A stretch of 64,000 nt of DNA from Ruminococcus sp. Its GTDB lineage: Bacteria; Bacillota; Clostridia; Oscillospirales; Acutalibacteraceae. Where the stretch lies: NCBI GenBank assembly GCA_017457955.1, contig JAFTGL010000009.1:186001-250000 (forward strand), in the 5' to 3' direction. The notes beneath the pieces were generated by a model, which saw only the letters and a program-made list of their open reading frames with translations, searched no databases and was not told the DNA's origin. Positions 43,968-52,538 of this stretch are shown one piece after another (position 1 is the first letter of the stretch; every line of letters begins with the position of its first letter). The position numbers and the translations under genes were made by a program.

Positions 43968-44134
43968 TTTACTTTATAACAAAAAAGATGTATAATAAGA
44001 TGAATATTAAGTGTAGACAGTTGGTAGAGCACCTGACTACCAACTGTCCGAAAAGCTTCGGCGGAGTGACGGTCGCTACTGCCATTCTGCCTTTCCAAGA
44101 TATATGAAAAAACACTACTTACAGGAGGTTAATT
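43968..44134 (+). promoter_or_regulatory. Promoter and structured leader of the acn operon
   Basis: TTTACT (43968-43973), 17 nt, TATAAT (43991-43996). The untranslated leader of about 130 nt has a perfect 12-bp hairpin GACAGTTGGTAG / CTACCAACTGTC (44016-44027 / 44037-44048), then CCGAA-aagc-TTCGG (44048-44061), then a GGC...GCC-closed stretch to about 44085. No terminator run is seen, and AGGAGG precedes the acn start by 7 nt. The rest of the 310-bp gap (43825-43967) is AT-rich with nothing recognisable. Confidence 0.6.
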
Positions 44135-46063
44135 ATGGGATTAACTTTAGCAGAAAAAATCATTAAGGCTCACCTTGTGACAGGCGAGATGGTCAAGGGT
44201 ACCGATATCGGCATCCGCATCGACCAGACCTTGACCCAGGACGCTACCGGTACGATGGCGTATCTGGAATTTGAAGCGATGGGTATCGACAGAGTCCGCA
44301 CTGAGCGCTCTGTCGCTTACATCGACCACAACACCTTACAGACAGGCTTTGAAAACGCGGACGATCACCGCTTCATCCAGACCGTCTGCAAAAAACACGG
44401 TATCTACTTCTCCCGCCCGGGCAACGGTATCTGTCATCAGGTACACCTCGAGCGCTTCGGCATCCCCGGCAAGACCCTGATCGGCTCCGACTCCCATACC
44501 CCCACAGGCGGCGGTATCGGCATGCTCGCCATTGGCGCGGGCGGTCTTGACGTAGCGGTCGCGATGGGCGGCGGCGAATACTACATCACCATGCCGAAGA
44601 TCGTCAACGTAGAATTACAGGGCGAATTACAGGAGAACGTCTCCGCAAAGGACATCATCCTCGAAGTGCTGCGCATCATGTCCGTCAAGGGCGGCGTCGG
44701 CAAGATCATCGAGTACACAGGCGAAGGCATCAAAACGCTGACCGTCCCGCAGAGAGCGACCATCACCAACATGGGCGCGGAGCTGGGCGCTACCACCTCG
44801 ATCTTCCCGTCCGACGAAAACACGCTCGAATTCCTGAAGGCTCAGGACAGAGCGGACGCGTATACCGAGCTGAAAGCAGACGACGACGCGGTCTACGACG
44901 AGCACATCGTCATTGATCTTTCTGAGCTCAAGCCTCTGGCAGCCTGCCCCCACTCCCCCGACGCAGTCAAGTCCGTCGAGGAGCTTGAAGGCATGGTCGT
45001 CAATCAGGTTTGTATCGGCTCCTGCACCAACTCCAGCTACACCGACCTGATGAAAGTCGCGCATATCTTAAAGGGCAAGACCGTCGCCGACGGCGTATCG
45101 CTCGCCATCGCTCCCGGCTCAAAGCAGGTGCTGAACATGCTCGCGCAGAACGGCGCGCTGTCCGACCTGATCGACGCGGGCGCGAGAATCCTCGAAAGCG
45201 CTTGCGGTCCGTGTATCGGCATGGGTCAGTCCCCGAACAGCAAGGGCGTTTCCCTGCGTACCTTCAACCGCAATTTCTTAGGCAGAAGCGGAACCAAGGA
45301 CGCGGAGATCTATCTGGTATCTCCCGAGGTCGCGGCAGTTTCTGCCCTGACAGGCGTCATGACCGACCCGAGAAAGTATGCAGACGGCTACAAGGTCGAC
45401 ATGCCCTCTCACTTCCTGATCAACGACAACATGATCATCGAGCCCGCGTCTGTCGACGAGATGGATAAGATCGAAGTCCTGCGCGGTCCGAACATCAAGG
45501 AGTTCCCCAAGACCACTGCTCTTGCTGAGGATATCAGCGCGTCCTGCTCCTTAAAGGTCGAGGATAACATCACCACCGACCACATCATGCCCGCGGGCGC
45601 GAAGATCCTGCCCCTGCGCTCCAATATCCCCGCGATCTCCGAATACTGCTTCACCGTATGCGACAGCGATTTCCCGAAGCGTGCCAAGGAGCTCGGCTCC
45701 TCTATCATCGTCGGCGGCTCTAACTACGGTCAGGGTTCTTCCCGTGAGCACGCGGCGCTCGCTCCCCTGTATCTGGGCGTCAAGGCGGTTCTGGTCAAGA
45801 GCTTCGCGCGTATTCACAGAGCGAACCTCATCAACGCGGGTATCATTCCGCTGGAATTTGCCGACGAGAACGATTACAACAACATCGACCTCGGCGACGA
45901 TCTCTTTATCGAGAACATCAGAGGACAGATCGCTGACGGCGACGGTATCACCGTCATCAACAAGACAAAGAACGTTTCTATCAAAACCAAGTGCGCGCTG
46001 ACAGAGCGTCAGAAGGATATCATCCTCGCGGGCGGTCTGCTCAACTACACCATGTCAAAGTAA
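44135..46063 (+). CDS. acn: Aconitate hydratase (short LeuCD-like type)
   Basis: 642 aa, the compact single-chain aconitase common in Clostridia. 4Fe-4S ligands are visible in CIGSCTNSSYTDL and SACGPCIGMG. Other marks are SDSHTPTGGGIGMLAIGAGG at the N-terminal domain and SNYGQGSSREHAAL in the swivel domain. It isomerises citrate to isocitrate in the cytoplasm. It leads an operon with icd 12 nt downstream and rex after that, giving the oxidative route to 2-oxoglutarate and glutamate. Confidence 0.95.
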   Translation: MGLTLAEKIIKAHLVTGEMVKGTDIGIRIDQTLTQDATGTMAYLEFEAMGIDRVRTERSVAYIDHNTLQTGFENADDHRFIQTVCKKHGIYFSRPGNGICHQVHLERFGIPGKTLIGSDSHTPTGGGIGMLAIGAGGLDVAVAMGGGEYYITMPKIVNVELQGELQENVSAKDIILEVLRIMSVKGGVGKIIEYTGEGIKTLTVPQRATITNMGAELGATTSIFPSDENTLEFLKAQDRADAYTELKADDDAVYDEHIVIDLSELKPLAACPHSPDAVKSVEELEGMVVNQVCIGSCTNSSYTDLMKVAHILKGKTVADGVSLAIAPGSKQVLNMLAQNGALSDLIDAGARILESACGPCIGMGQSPNSKGVSLRTFNRNFLGRSGTKDAEIYLVSPEVAAVSALTGVMTDPRKYADGYKVDMPSHFLINDNMIIEPASVDEMDKIEVLRGPNIKEFPKTTALAEDISASCSLKVEDNITTDHIMPAGAKILPLRSNIPAISEYCFTVCDSDFPKRAKELGSSIIVGGSNYGQGSSREHAALAPLYLGVKAVLVKSFARIHRANLINAGIIPLEFADENDYNNIDLGDDLFIENIRGQIADGDGITVINKTKNVSIKTKCALTERQKDIILAGGLLNYTMSK

Positions 46064-46075
46064 ACGGAGGGAATT

Positions 46076-47284
46076 ATGGCTAAGATTCAAATGAAAACGC
46101 CGCTCGTCGAAATGGACGGCGACGAAATGACCAGAGTGATCTGGCAGATGTTGAAGGACAAACTCATCCTTCCCTTTGTCGACCTCAAGAGCGAGTATTA
46201 TGACCTCGGTCTTGAAAAGCGCAACGCGACCGACGATCAGATCACCGTTGACTCCGCGGAGGCGACCAAAAAGTACGGCGTAGCGGTCAAGTGCGCGACT
46301 ATTACCCCGAATGCCGCGCGCATGGATGAATACAACCTCAAAGAGATGTGGAAAAGCCCCAACGGCACCATCCGCGCGATCTTAGACGGCACGGTATTCC
46401 GTCAGCCGATCCTTGTCAAGGGTATCACCCCCTACATCCCCACCTGGACTAAGCCTATCTGTATCGCCCGTCACGCTTACGGCGACGTATACAAGAACGT
46501 GGAAATGGTCGTCGAGAAAGGCTCCAAGGCGGAGCTTTGCGTCACCAAAGACGGCAAGGAAAGCCGCGAAACCATCTTTGACTTTAAAAACAGCGACGGT
46601 ATCATCCAGGGCATCCATAACCTCGACAGCTCCATCAGCTCCTTTGCGAGAGCGTGCTTCAACTATGCGCTTGACCAGAAGCTGGATATCTGGTTCGCGA
46701 CCAAGGACACGATCTCCAAAAAATACGACCACACCTTCAAGGATATTTTCCAGAAGATTTTTGACGAGGAATACAAGGAGAAGTTTGAAGCCGCGGGTAT
46801 CACCTACTTCTACACCCTGATCGACGACGCAGTCGCGCGTGTCATCCGCTCAAACGGCGGCTACATCTGGGCTTGCAAGAACTACGACGGCGACGTCATG
46901 AGCGACATGATCGCAACCGCCTTCGGTTCTCTCGCGATGATGACCAGCGTACTGGTTTCCCCCACCGGCGTGTACGAGTATGAGGCGGCTCACGGTACCG
47001 TTCAGCGCCACTACTACAAGCACCTCAACGGCGAGGAGACCTCGACAAACTCCGTTGCCACCATCTTCGCATGGTCGGGCGCTTTGAGAAAACGCGGCGA
47101 GCTGGACGAGCTGCCTGAACTGGTCGCGTTTGCCAACAAGCTCGAGAAGGCGACCATCGACACTATCGAAAGCGGTATCATGACGGGCGACCTCTACCTG
47201 CTCAGCACGCTTGAAAACAAGAAGAAGGTTAACACCGAGGAATTCCTCGACGCTATCCACGACAAACTCACCGAAATTGCGTAA
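46076..47284 (+). CDS. icd: NADP-dependent isocitrate dehydrogenase
   Basis: 402 aa, type II (eukaryote-like) homodimeric enzyme. Signature stretches: [65 protein letters not shown], and the metal-binding [20 protein letters not shown]. The [13 protein letters not shown] block carries the NADP-specificity region. It oxidises isocitrate to 2-oxoglutarate with NADPH production. It lies between acn and rex. Confidence 0.96.
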   Translation: MAKIQMKTPLVEMDGDEMTRVIWQMLKDKLILPFVDLKSEYYDLGLEKRNATDDQITVDSAEATKKYGVAVKCATITPNAARMDEYNLKEMWKSPNGTIRAILDGTVFRQPILVKGITPYIPTWTKPICIARHAYGDVYKNVEMVVEKGSKAELCVTKDGKESRETIFDFKNSDGIIQGIHNLDSSISSFARACFNYALDQKLDIWFATKDTISKKYDHTFKDIFQKIFDEEYKEKFEAAGITYFYTLIDDAVARVIRSNGGYIWACKNYDGDVMSDMIATAFGSLAMMTSVLVSPTGVYEYEAAHGTVQRHYYKHLNGEETSTNSVATIFAWSGALRKRGELDELPELVAFANKLEKATIDTIESGIMTGDLYLLSTLENKKKVNTEEFLDAIHDKLTEIA

Positions 47285-47297
47285 GGAGTAATCTCAT

Positions 47298-47936
47298 ATG
47301 CCTAAAGGCGTTTCTATACAGGTTATCAGACGTCTGCCCCGCTACTACCGTTTTCTGACGGAGCTGGAAGCGCAGGGCGTCGACAAGATATCTTCCACCA
47401 AGCTCGCATCCGTCATGAGCTCAACCGCGTCCCAGATCAGACAGGATCTGAACTGCTTCGGCGGCTTCGGTCAGCAGGGATACGGCTATTCTGTCCCCGT
47501 TCTGCGCGAGGAAATCGGCAAGATCCTCGGGCTTGACCACATCCATCGGACCGTGCTGATCGGCGCGGGTAATCTCGGCAGAGCTATCGCGACCCACCTC
47601 AACTTTGAACAGCTGGGCTTTAAGCTGACCGCGATCTTTGAAAAAGACGAAAAGCTCGTCGGCACCATGCTCAGAGGGATCAAGGTCATGCCTGACGAAG
47701 AGATCGAACGCTATGCCCGCGAGAACGACGTTGATACAGCCGTCCTCGCCATGCCGAAGGATGCTGTGGAGAAGATGATCGACAAGCTCTACGCCATCGG
47801 GATCCGCAACTACTGGAATTTCAGCCACTATGATATCGCGAAACAATACGACGACGTCATCGTGGAAAACGTCCACCTCAGCGACAGCCTGATGACCCTG
47901 TGCTACAGGATCAACGAAAAAAAATATCAGACATAA
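47298..47936 (+). CDS. rex: Redox-sensing transcriptional repressor Rex
   Basis: 212 aa. An N-terminal winged helix (VIRRLPRYYRFLTEL, SSTASQIRQDLNCFGGFGQ) is followed by a Rossmann domain with VLIGAGNLGRAIA and an acidic strand end (TAIFEKDEK). Rex leaves DNA when the NADH/NAD ratio rises and so controls fermentation genes. No clear TTGTTAA-type Rex operator was found upstream of acn by eye. The gene starts 13 nt after icd and ends before a terminator. Confidence 0.94.
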   Translation: MPKGVSIQVIRRLPRYYRFLTELEAQGVDKISSTKLASVMSSTASQIRQDLNCFGGFGQQGYGYSVPVLREEIGKILGLDHIHRTVLIGAGNLGRAIATHLNFEQLGFKLTAIFEKDEKLVGTMLRGIKVMPDEEIERYARENDVDTAVLAMPKDAVEKMIDKLYAIGIRNYWNFSHYDIAKQYDDVIVENVHLSDSLMTLCYRINEKKYQT

Positions 47937-47938
47937 GC

Positions 47939-47968
47939 AAAGAGCAGTCACAAACGTGGCTGCTCTTT
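47939..47968 (+). terminator. Terminator of the acn-icd-rex operon
   Basis: AAAGAGCAGTCAC-aaac-GTGGCTGCTCTTT with one G-U pair, followed by CTC and a T-rich tail. Confidence 0.85.
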
Positions 47969-48056
47969 CTCATTTGTATCTCTTTCTCAGCTCGGTCAAA
48001 CAAATCTTACCGAATCGCGAAAAGCAGAAGCTTCAACGTGTTATTGTCAGTATCGC

Positions 48057-48659
48057 TTAATGGAATTGAATACTTTTGAACCAGCTTTCAAATTTCGGCT
48101 CATAATTATCATATTGATTCACCATACAAAAGCCTTGCAGCGACCAATAAGACGTTTCCGTCTCGATCGCCGTAGTATAATACTTATAGGTATAATCCAG
48201 CTCCTCATTATAGAATGTATAAGTAAAATACTTGATACCGTTCTTTTCCTGAATAGAACTGATGTCCTCACCTGTGCTGAAGCTCTGTTGTGCCTCCAGA
48301 TAATCATCCAATGATTCTACCGCTGAACCCTCAAACGAGCTGATAGATTCCTCTACAAAGAGCAAACCGATATTATCAAACTTATCGGTAATCGCGGCAG
48401 TGATGTCAGAACCTTCGGGTATCAAATCATTTGCAAGATGATAGCCCTTCGGCACGGTAATATCAAATTTGCCGGCGTCGAGAACAATCTCGTCTTCGAC
48501 AGGTGAATCGTTATCTGCGACAGGCGAATCCGAATTGCTTTGCGTTGGATTGGCTAAGGCAGAGGAACTGTCTTTACCGGAGGGCAAAGGAACAAGAGAA
48601 CATCCCGCTAAGGAAAGGATGAGGAATACGCATATCAGCGCTGCAAATGATTTTTTCAT
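48057..48659 (-). CDS. Predicted surface lipoprotein
   Basis: 200 aa. The signal peptide MKKSFAALICVFLILSLAGC ends in the lipobox LAGC. A Ser/Asp-rich linker follows, then a beta-rich domain with FDITVPKGYHLAND and a C-terminal YEPKFESWFKSIQFH, a layout seen in small surface lipoproteins that use a PsbP-like or lipid-binding fold, but no family can be named with confidence. AAAGGAG precedes the ATG. Last gene of the PqqD/peptidase/HprK-like/ABC run, 65 nt after the ABC gene. Confidence 0.7.
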   Translation of the reverse strand: MKKSFAALICVFLILSLAGCSLVPLPSGKDSSSALANPTQSNSDSPVADNDSPVEDEIVLDAGKFDITVPKGYHLANDLIPEGSDITAAITDKFDNIGLLFVEESISSFEGSAVESLDDYLEAQQSFSTGEDISSIQEKNGIKYFTYTFYNEELDYTYKYYTTAIETETSYWSLQGFCMVNQYDNYEPKFESWFKSIQFH

Positions 48660-48724
48660 TAATTTACTCCTTTAGTGAAAATATTCAAACGGCATATGCC
48701 GTAATATCCAAGAATCAGATCGCC

Positions 48725-50398
48725 TTATCGTTCTTCGATCTTTTTATCCGAGATCGTTACTACCTTGTCGCAGATCTGCTCCACGGCTTTTTTGTGGGAT
48801 ATGATGATACAGGTTTTATTCTGCAATGCTCTCAGATTATGGAGGAGCTGTATCTCGGTCTCTTCATCCAGAGCGGAGGTCGCTTCGTCCAAAAGAATGA
48901 TCGGCGCTCCTGTCAGGATCGCTCTCGCGATCGCTACGCGCTGTACCTGTCCCTCGCTGAGACCTCCCCCGTGCTCCGCGATCACTGTATCGAGTCCTTC
49001 GGGCAGCTCGCTGATAAAGTCATACGCGCAGGCGATCTTTGCCGCGTTCAGAATATCCTCATCCGTTGCGTCAGGAGCGACGAAGGCGATATTCTCCCGC
49101 AGAGTTCCCGACAGCAGGAAATTGCCCTGCGGCACATAGGAAAACAACTTTCTCAGGCTCTTATCAACGGTATACTCCTTCTCGGACGTATGTACAAATA
49201 TCCTGCCCTTTTTGGGCTGATATACGCTCAGCAGCAGCTTCATCAGTGTGCTTTTGCCAATACCTGAGATTCCCTCGATCGCGACAAATTCTCCCTTGTC
49301 GATCGACAGTGAAGTATCCTCTAAAACGATATCGCGGTCAAACGCGAAGCTGATGCCGTCAAAACGGATCCCTTTCATTTCACGGTACAGCCGTTCTGTA
49401 TCGACGTCGCTGTTAAGCTCCTGTTCCTCGGGAAGATCCTCGATCTCGAGAATCCTCTCCGCAGAAGCAAGGGCGTTGAAATAGGTCGGAAAGATATTGG
49501 TCATACCTTGGATCGGAGTGCGGATCTGACCGATCAGCGACGTGATCTGGATCAGAACGCCGTATGAGATCATCCCGTAGAACAGCATATAAGCGCCGTA
49601 TCCGAGTCCCCACGCGAAAGCGAAAGCAAACAGCGCACTCATCCCTGTGCCTGTGATGATCGAATAGATATTGCGCTTGCGCTGGGCTTTGTAAGAATCC
49701 TCCTGTAATTCGAACGCGGACACGCGCATTTTCTCCTGCGCACCAAAGGTCTTTATCATCAAGAGAGAACCCAGTCCCTCCTGCATGAAGGAGCGGACTC
49801 TTCCCTCTTTTTCCTGTACGTTCTTATGCAGACGCTTTGTCAGCGGCTTGAACAGCGACGCTATCACAAAAATCAGCCCACCGCCAACGACAAATACCAA
49901 TGCGAATATCATGTCGATACTCACCAGAATATAAAAGATACCGATGATCTTTACGATAAAAAAGACGAGACTGGGTATGATGGACACGATCGCCGAGGTC
50001 ACAACACCGATGTCGTTGGTCAGGCGGTTCATCAGTTCACCCGAATGATACGCGGAGATATCGGAATATTCCTTTGTCATCATAGAATAAAACAGCGTCG
50101 ATTTCATGCTCATATCGAGCTTCGCGCTGATCTTGAAACCCAAATCCCGCGCCAGAATCAGCGTGACGATCTGCGCGGCGGTGATTCCGAAATAATACAG
50201 CGCGTAGCGGATCACATCGTCAAAAGAACCGCCCTGAACGCCTTTGACAGCGGCGTCAACCAAGTAACGCGCGAACTGCGTGTTGTACACGCCGATAAAG
50301 GCGTTCAGTCCATAGACCAACGCCAAAAACAAGATATTATACCACTGAGGCTTTGCGCTGCGAACGATCCAGCGCAGGGCACTATTTTTTTTATGCAC
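48725..50398 (-). CDS. ABC transporter, fused permease and ATPase (exporter type)
   Basis: 557 aa. Six membrane helices in residues 15-310, then an ATPase: Walker A EGISGIGKSTLM, Q-loop YVPQGNFLLSG, signature LSEGQVQRVAIAR (Glu in place of the usual Gly), Walker B IILLDEATSALDE, and the H-loop ISHKK. No N-terminal C39 peptidase domain, so any peptide processing must be done elsewhere, plausibly by the peptidase encoded at 51145. GTG start at 50398 with GGAGG 6 nt upstream. It acts as a homodimeric exporter of an unknown, perhaps peptide, substrate. Confidence 0.88.
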   Translation of the reverse strand: MHKKNSALRWIVRSAKPQWYNILFLALVYGLNAFIGVYNTQFARYLVDAAVKGVQGGSFDDVIRYALYYFGITAAQIVTLILARDLGFKISAKLDMSMKSTLFYSMMTKEYSDISAYHSGELMNRLTNDIGVVTSAIVSIIPSLVFFIVKIIGIFYILVSIDMIFALVFVVGGGLIFVIASLFKPLTKRLHKNVQEKEGRVRSFMQEGLGSLLMIKTFGAQEKMRVSAFELQEDSYKAQRKRNIYSIITGTGMSALFAFAFAWGLGYGAYMLFYGMISYGVLIQITSLIGQIRTPIQGMTNIFPTYFNALASAERILEIEDLPEEQELNSDVDTERLYREMKGIRFDGISFAFDRDIVLEDTSLSIDKGEFVAIEGISGIGKSTLMKLLLSVYQPKKGRIFVHTSEKEYTVDKSLRKLFSYVPQGNFLLSGTLRENIAFVAPDATDEDILNAAKIACAYDFISELPEGLDTVIAEHGGGLSEGQVQRVAIARAILTGAPIILLDEATSALDEETEIQLLHNLRALQNKTCIIISHKKAVEQICDKVVTISDKKIEER

Positions 50399-50455
50399 AA
50401 AAACCTCCATACAAACATTGCAGAGGCGGGTAATCATAATATACCCGCCCTTAGT

Positions 50456-51127
50456 TTATACTCTCTCTAAAATGAAATCCAGATCGCCGAGATCCCCTAC
50501 CCCGTAGAACTTCACGCGGTGCATGACGCGCTCTAAGATAAAGAGCGTGTGTTTGGTGCGTTCCTGACGGACGTTCTGCGAGACCGCTCTCATGAACAGC
50601 GGCACAAAATCCTTCGCCTCGATCTCTCTGAGTGAATCGAAGCGTCCTCCGTCAACAAAAACGATCGATCTCAGCTTCAGCTTTTTACCTGTCACAGACT
50701 TGTCGCCGTTCAGCCCGAAAGGCGTATCAAAGACATAGTAGTCCTCATCCTGCATGCGGATACCGGGATAGTTGTATACAAACGCCTTGTCGCGCGGGAT
50801 CAGTCTCACCAGATCGACAGACTCATCATACGGCGCCGCGATCAACACACATTCGCCGTCGGATTCGATACCGACCGCCTTCATCGGAAAGCCGTTATAA
50901 TCAAAAATCGCCCATGAATACAGGGTCGCCATATAGGTGGATTCCAGAACGTCGGCAGTGATCCCCTCGTTCTCCTCCATCAGCTCCAGCATCCTGTCGT
51001 CGCTCATTTCAAGCGTGACATTCGGACTCGCCTGATAAGTCACCTCATAACGCCGAATGTTTTCGGCAAGAGTCGGAGATTTGGTTTTTATCTCCACATT
51101 CAAATCAGAAATACGATATAAAGCCAT
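50456..51127 (-). CDS. HprK-like protein lacking the P-loop
   Basis: 223 aa. The N-terminal part (LYRISDLNVEI, followed by a beta-rich half) and the later AVGIESDGECVLIAAPYDES then FDTPFGLNGDK, IVFVDGGR and RAVSQNV follow the line of the HPr-kinase-like proteins that accompany PqqD-like proteins. Where those have a PSGxGKSTH Walker A, this one has AAPYDESVD, and roughly 60 residues are missing compared with relatives. It therefore probably cannot bind ATP in the usual way. Encoded between the peptidase (17 nt) and the ABC gene. The assignment is from pattern memory; an alignment would be decisive. Confidence 0.55.
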   Translation of the reverse strand: MALYRISDLNVEIKTKSPTLAENIRRYEVTYQASPNVTLEMSDDRMLELMEENEGITADVLESTYMATLYSWAIFDYNGFPMKAVGIESDGECVLIAAPYDESVDLVRLIPRDKAFVYNYPGIRMQDEDYYVFDTPFGLNGDKSVTGKKLKLRSIVFVDGGRFDSLREIEAKDFVPLFMRAVSQNVRQERTKHTLFILERVMHRVKFYGVGDLGDLDFILERV

Positions 51128-51144
51128 AAAAACCTCCGCAGTTT

Positions 51145-51600
51145 CTATCCTTTCTTCAACACACGATGATACGCCTTAGATAAAAGTATCCGTAAACGTT
51201 TTTTCAGCATCATCCGACGGACATATAACCGATAGCGAAAATCATTCACCTGAACTTCTCTGCCCTTATGGGTAAAAGCAGTCATCAGAGCAAGGACGTC
51301 ATCGTCCCCGATTCCATACTCATAATCATACTGGTTATCGCCGCAGAAAATATACCCGCCGTCTTTCGTGAGCCCGATCATGCGATGCAGCACGAGTTGC
51401 CCTGATTGCGGACGCATATAAAACGCGACGTCATATTTTTTTAGCCGATCGGGCTTCTCGGAAAAAGTCACCTTATCGGTCTTACCGTCCAACATCGGCA
51501 GCATGCTGTTACCGGACGGGACGAAAGTAATACTCTGCCCGCGGTCAAAGCTGTCCTGCATCATCGCGATAAAAACCTCAGGTGATAACCGTTCACTCAA
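51145..51600 (-). CDS. S24/S26-type serine peptidase (signal-peptidase-like)
   Basis: About 151 aa. The catalytic Ser is in PSGNSMLPMLDGK, the candidate Lys in DRLKKYDVAFYMRP, and box E-like residues in LVLHRMIGL and FCGDNQYDYE. No N-terminal membrane helix is seen, unlike housekeeping signal peptidase I; a basic amphipathic C-terminus may touch the membrane. I prefer the TTG at 51600 (LSERLSPEVF), which overlaps the PqqD gene's TGA and has GAGAGG upstream. It is a candidate for leader-peptide removal in this operon. Confidence 0.75.
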   Translation of the reverse strand: MSERLSPEVFIAMMQDSFDRGQSITFVPSGNSMLPMLDGKTDKVTFSEKPDRLKKYDVAFYMRPQSGQLVLHRMIGLTKDGGYIFCGDNQYDYEYGIGDDDVLALMTAFTHKGREVQVNDFRYRLYVRRMMLKKRLRILLSKAYHRVLKKG

Positions 51601-51856
51601 GCAGATCCGCCTCTCTGAGCTTATCGACAAAGCGGTCTACATCCGCCGACGCTTTCGGCTCATCAACTTCATATTCGTCCAATAATCGGGCGATAAGCTC
51701 TTCCCTGTCGCTTTCCTTTTCGAGAAGCTTCCATAGAAATGCGCCGCTTTCCGAAAGCTTGATGATTCCGGAAAAATCGACCGTTCTTGTCCTCACGGGA
51801 ACAACGACATAGGAACCCGCGATTTTTTTCAGAATATAGTTATCTTTGATCTTCAT
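51593..51856 (-). CDS. PqqD-like protein (RiPP precursor recognition fold)
   Basis: About 87 aa. PqqD pattern: MKIKDNYILKKIAGSYVVVP, FSGIIKLSESGAFLWKLLE, then a helical C-terminus ELIARLLDEYEVDEPKASAD ending in DRFVDKLREADLLE. Stand-alone PqqD-like proteins bind leader peptides of ribosomally made, modified peptides (RiPPs). Start taken at the ATG at 51856. It heads the operon peptidase, HprK-like, ABC transporter, lipoprotein, and its promoter lies immediately upstream. Confidence 0.85.
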   Translation of the reverse strand: MKIKDNYILKKIAGSYVVVPVRTRTVDFSGIIKLSESGAFLWKLLEKESDREELIARLLDEYEVDEPKASADVDRFVDKLREADLLE

Positions 51857-51873
51857 ATGTAACACCCAAGAAA

Positions 51874-51902
51874 ATTATATCGTATCGTGTCACGATTTGC
51901 AA
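51874..51902 (-). promoter_or_regulatory. Promoter of the pqqD-like operon with an embedded palindrome
   Basis: Minus strand TTGCAA (51902-51897), 17 nt, TATAAT (51879-51874). The spacer contains ATCGTG-A-CACGAT (51884-51896), a 6-1-6 palindrome placed where a bound repressor would block RNA polymerase. Confidence 0.65.
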
Positions 51903-52054
51903 GTAGCAAATATAAATCAGTCGCGGAAATAAAATGAACCGACAATGAATCACGCTCTTCTATGCTCTCTGAGATTGCTTTGTCATAATTATCTCAAAGT
52001 TGTAATAATTATGCGTTTTACATAAATATTCGTTATTTTCCAAATAAGCAAAAT

Positions 52055-52216
52055 AATTATGCAGAAATTTCCAATTTCGCATTATAAAGCAAACTTTACA
52101 CAAAACCGCCATTTTGTGCAATATGCACAAAAGCATAAAATCCCAAAATCTCCTATCTTGTACGAAACGGCATTTTTGCAATATGCAAGATTCACGCATA
52201 TTGTGAAATGTGCACA
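52055..52216. repeat. Array of imperfect palindromes, AT-rich
   Basis: At least four inverted repeats: TTATGCAGAAATT / AATTTCGCATTAT centred near 52071; TTTTGTGCA-ATA-TGCACAAAA at 52112-52132; TTGCA-ATA-TGCAA at 52176-52188; and TTGTG...CACAA near 52201-52217. All lie between the divergent pqqD-like and surface-protein promoters. The remaining gap, 52217-52538, is a leader-like stretch of higher G+C in which I saw no gene. Confidence 0.6.
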
Positions 52217-52538
52217 AAAGATGATGACTGTTTATATTTTGGCGTGAATCATGAAGAAATGAGCGGTCACCGTCTACAAATTTGTAATTTTTAACTGTTA
52301 CGGTTGTGTAAGTCTTGCGGCTTTTAGCGATGCTCAGCGTTGTCCGGCAGAAGGCTTGGTTGACGGTACCTTTTTCACAAAAGATCCTGTACAACACAGC
52401 AAAGGTCAGTTCCCGCCGATCATTTGACAAGAGCTTCCCGATGGAAGCAATCCCCCCTATTTCCTTGTCCGCCCATCGCACCGCCCTACCGTATGACATA
52501 CCGCAGCGCTTCCGTAACAAAAAGGGAGGAAATTATTA

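Noticed and set aside
44016-44061. Stretch in the acn leader resembling a tRNA D-arm (CAGTTGGTAGAGCACCTGACT)
   Set aside because: There is no acceptor stem, anticodon arm or T-arm around it; the bases form a self-contained 12-bp hairpin instead.
43825-44134. Rex operator upstream of acn
   Set aside because: No TTGTTAA-N4-TTAACAA-like palindrome could be found by eye, although rex is in the operon.
52055-52216. CRISPR array
   Set aside because: The repeats are imperfect palindromes of different length with irregular spacing, and no cas gene is nearby.
51960-52520. 186-codon minus-strand frame in the pqqD/surface-protein gap
   Set aside because: Cys/His/Phe-rich composition arises from the palindromic repeats; no ribosome site, domain or coding bias.
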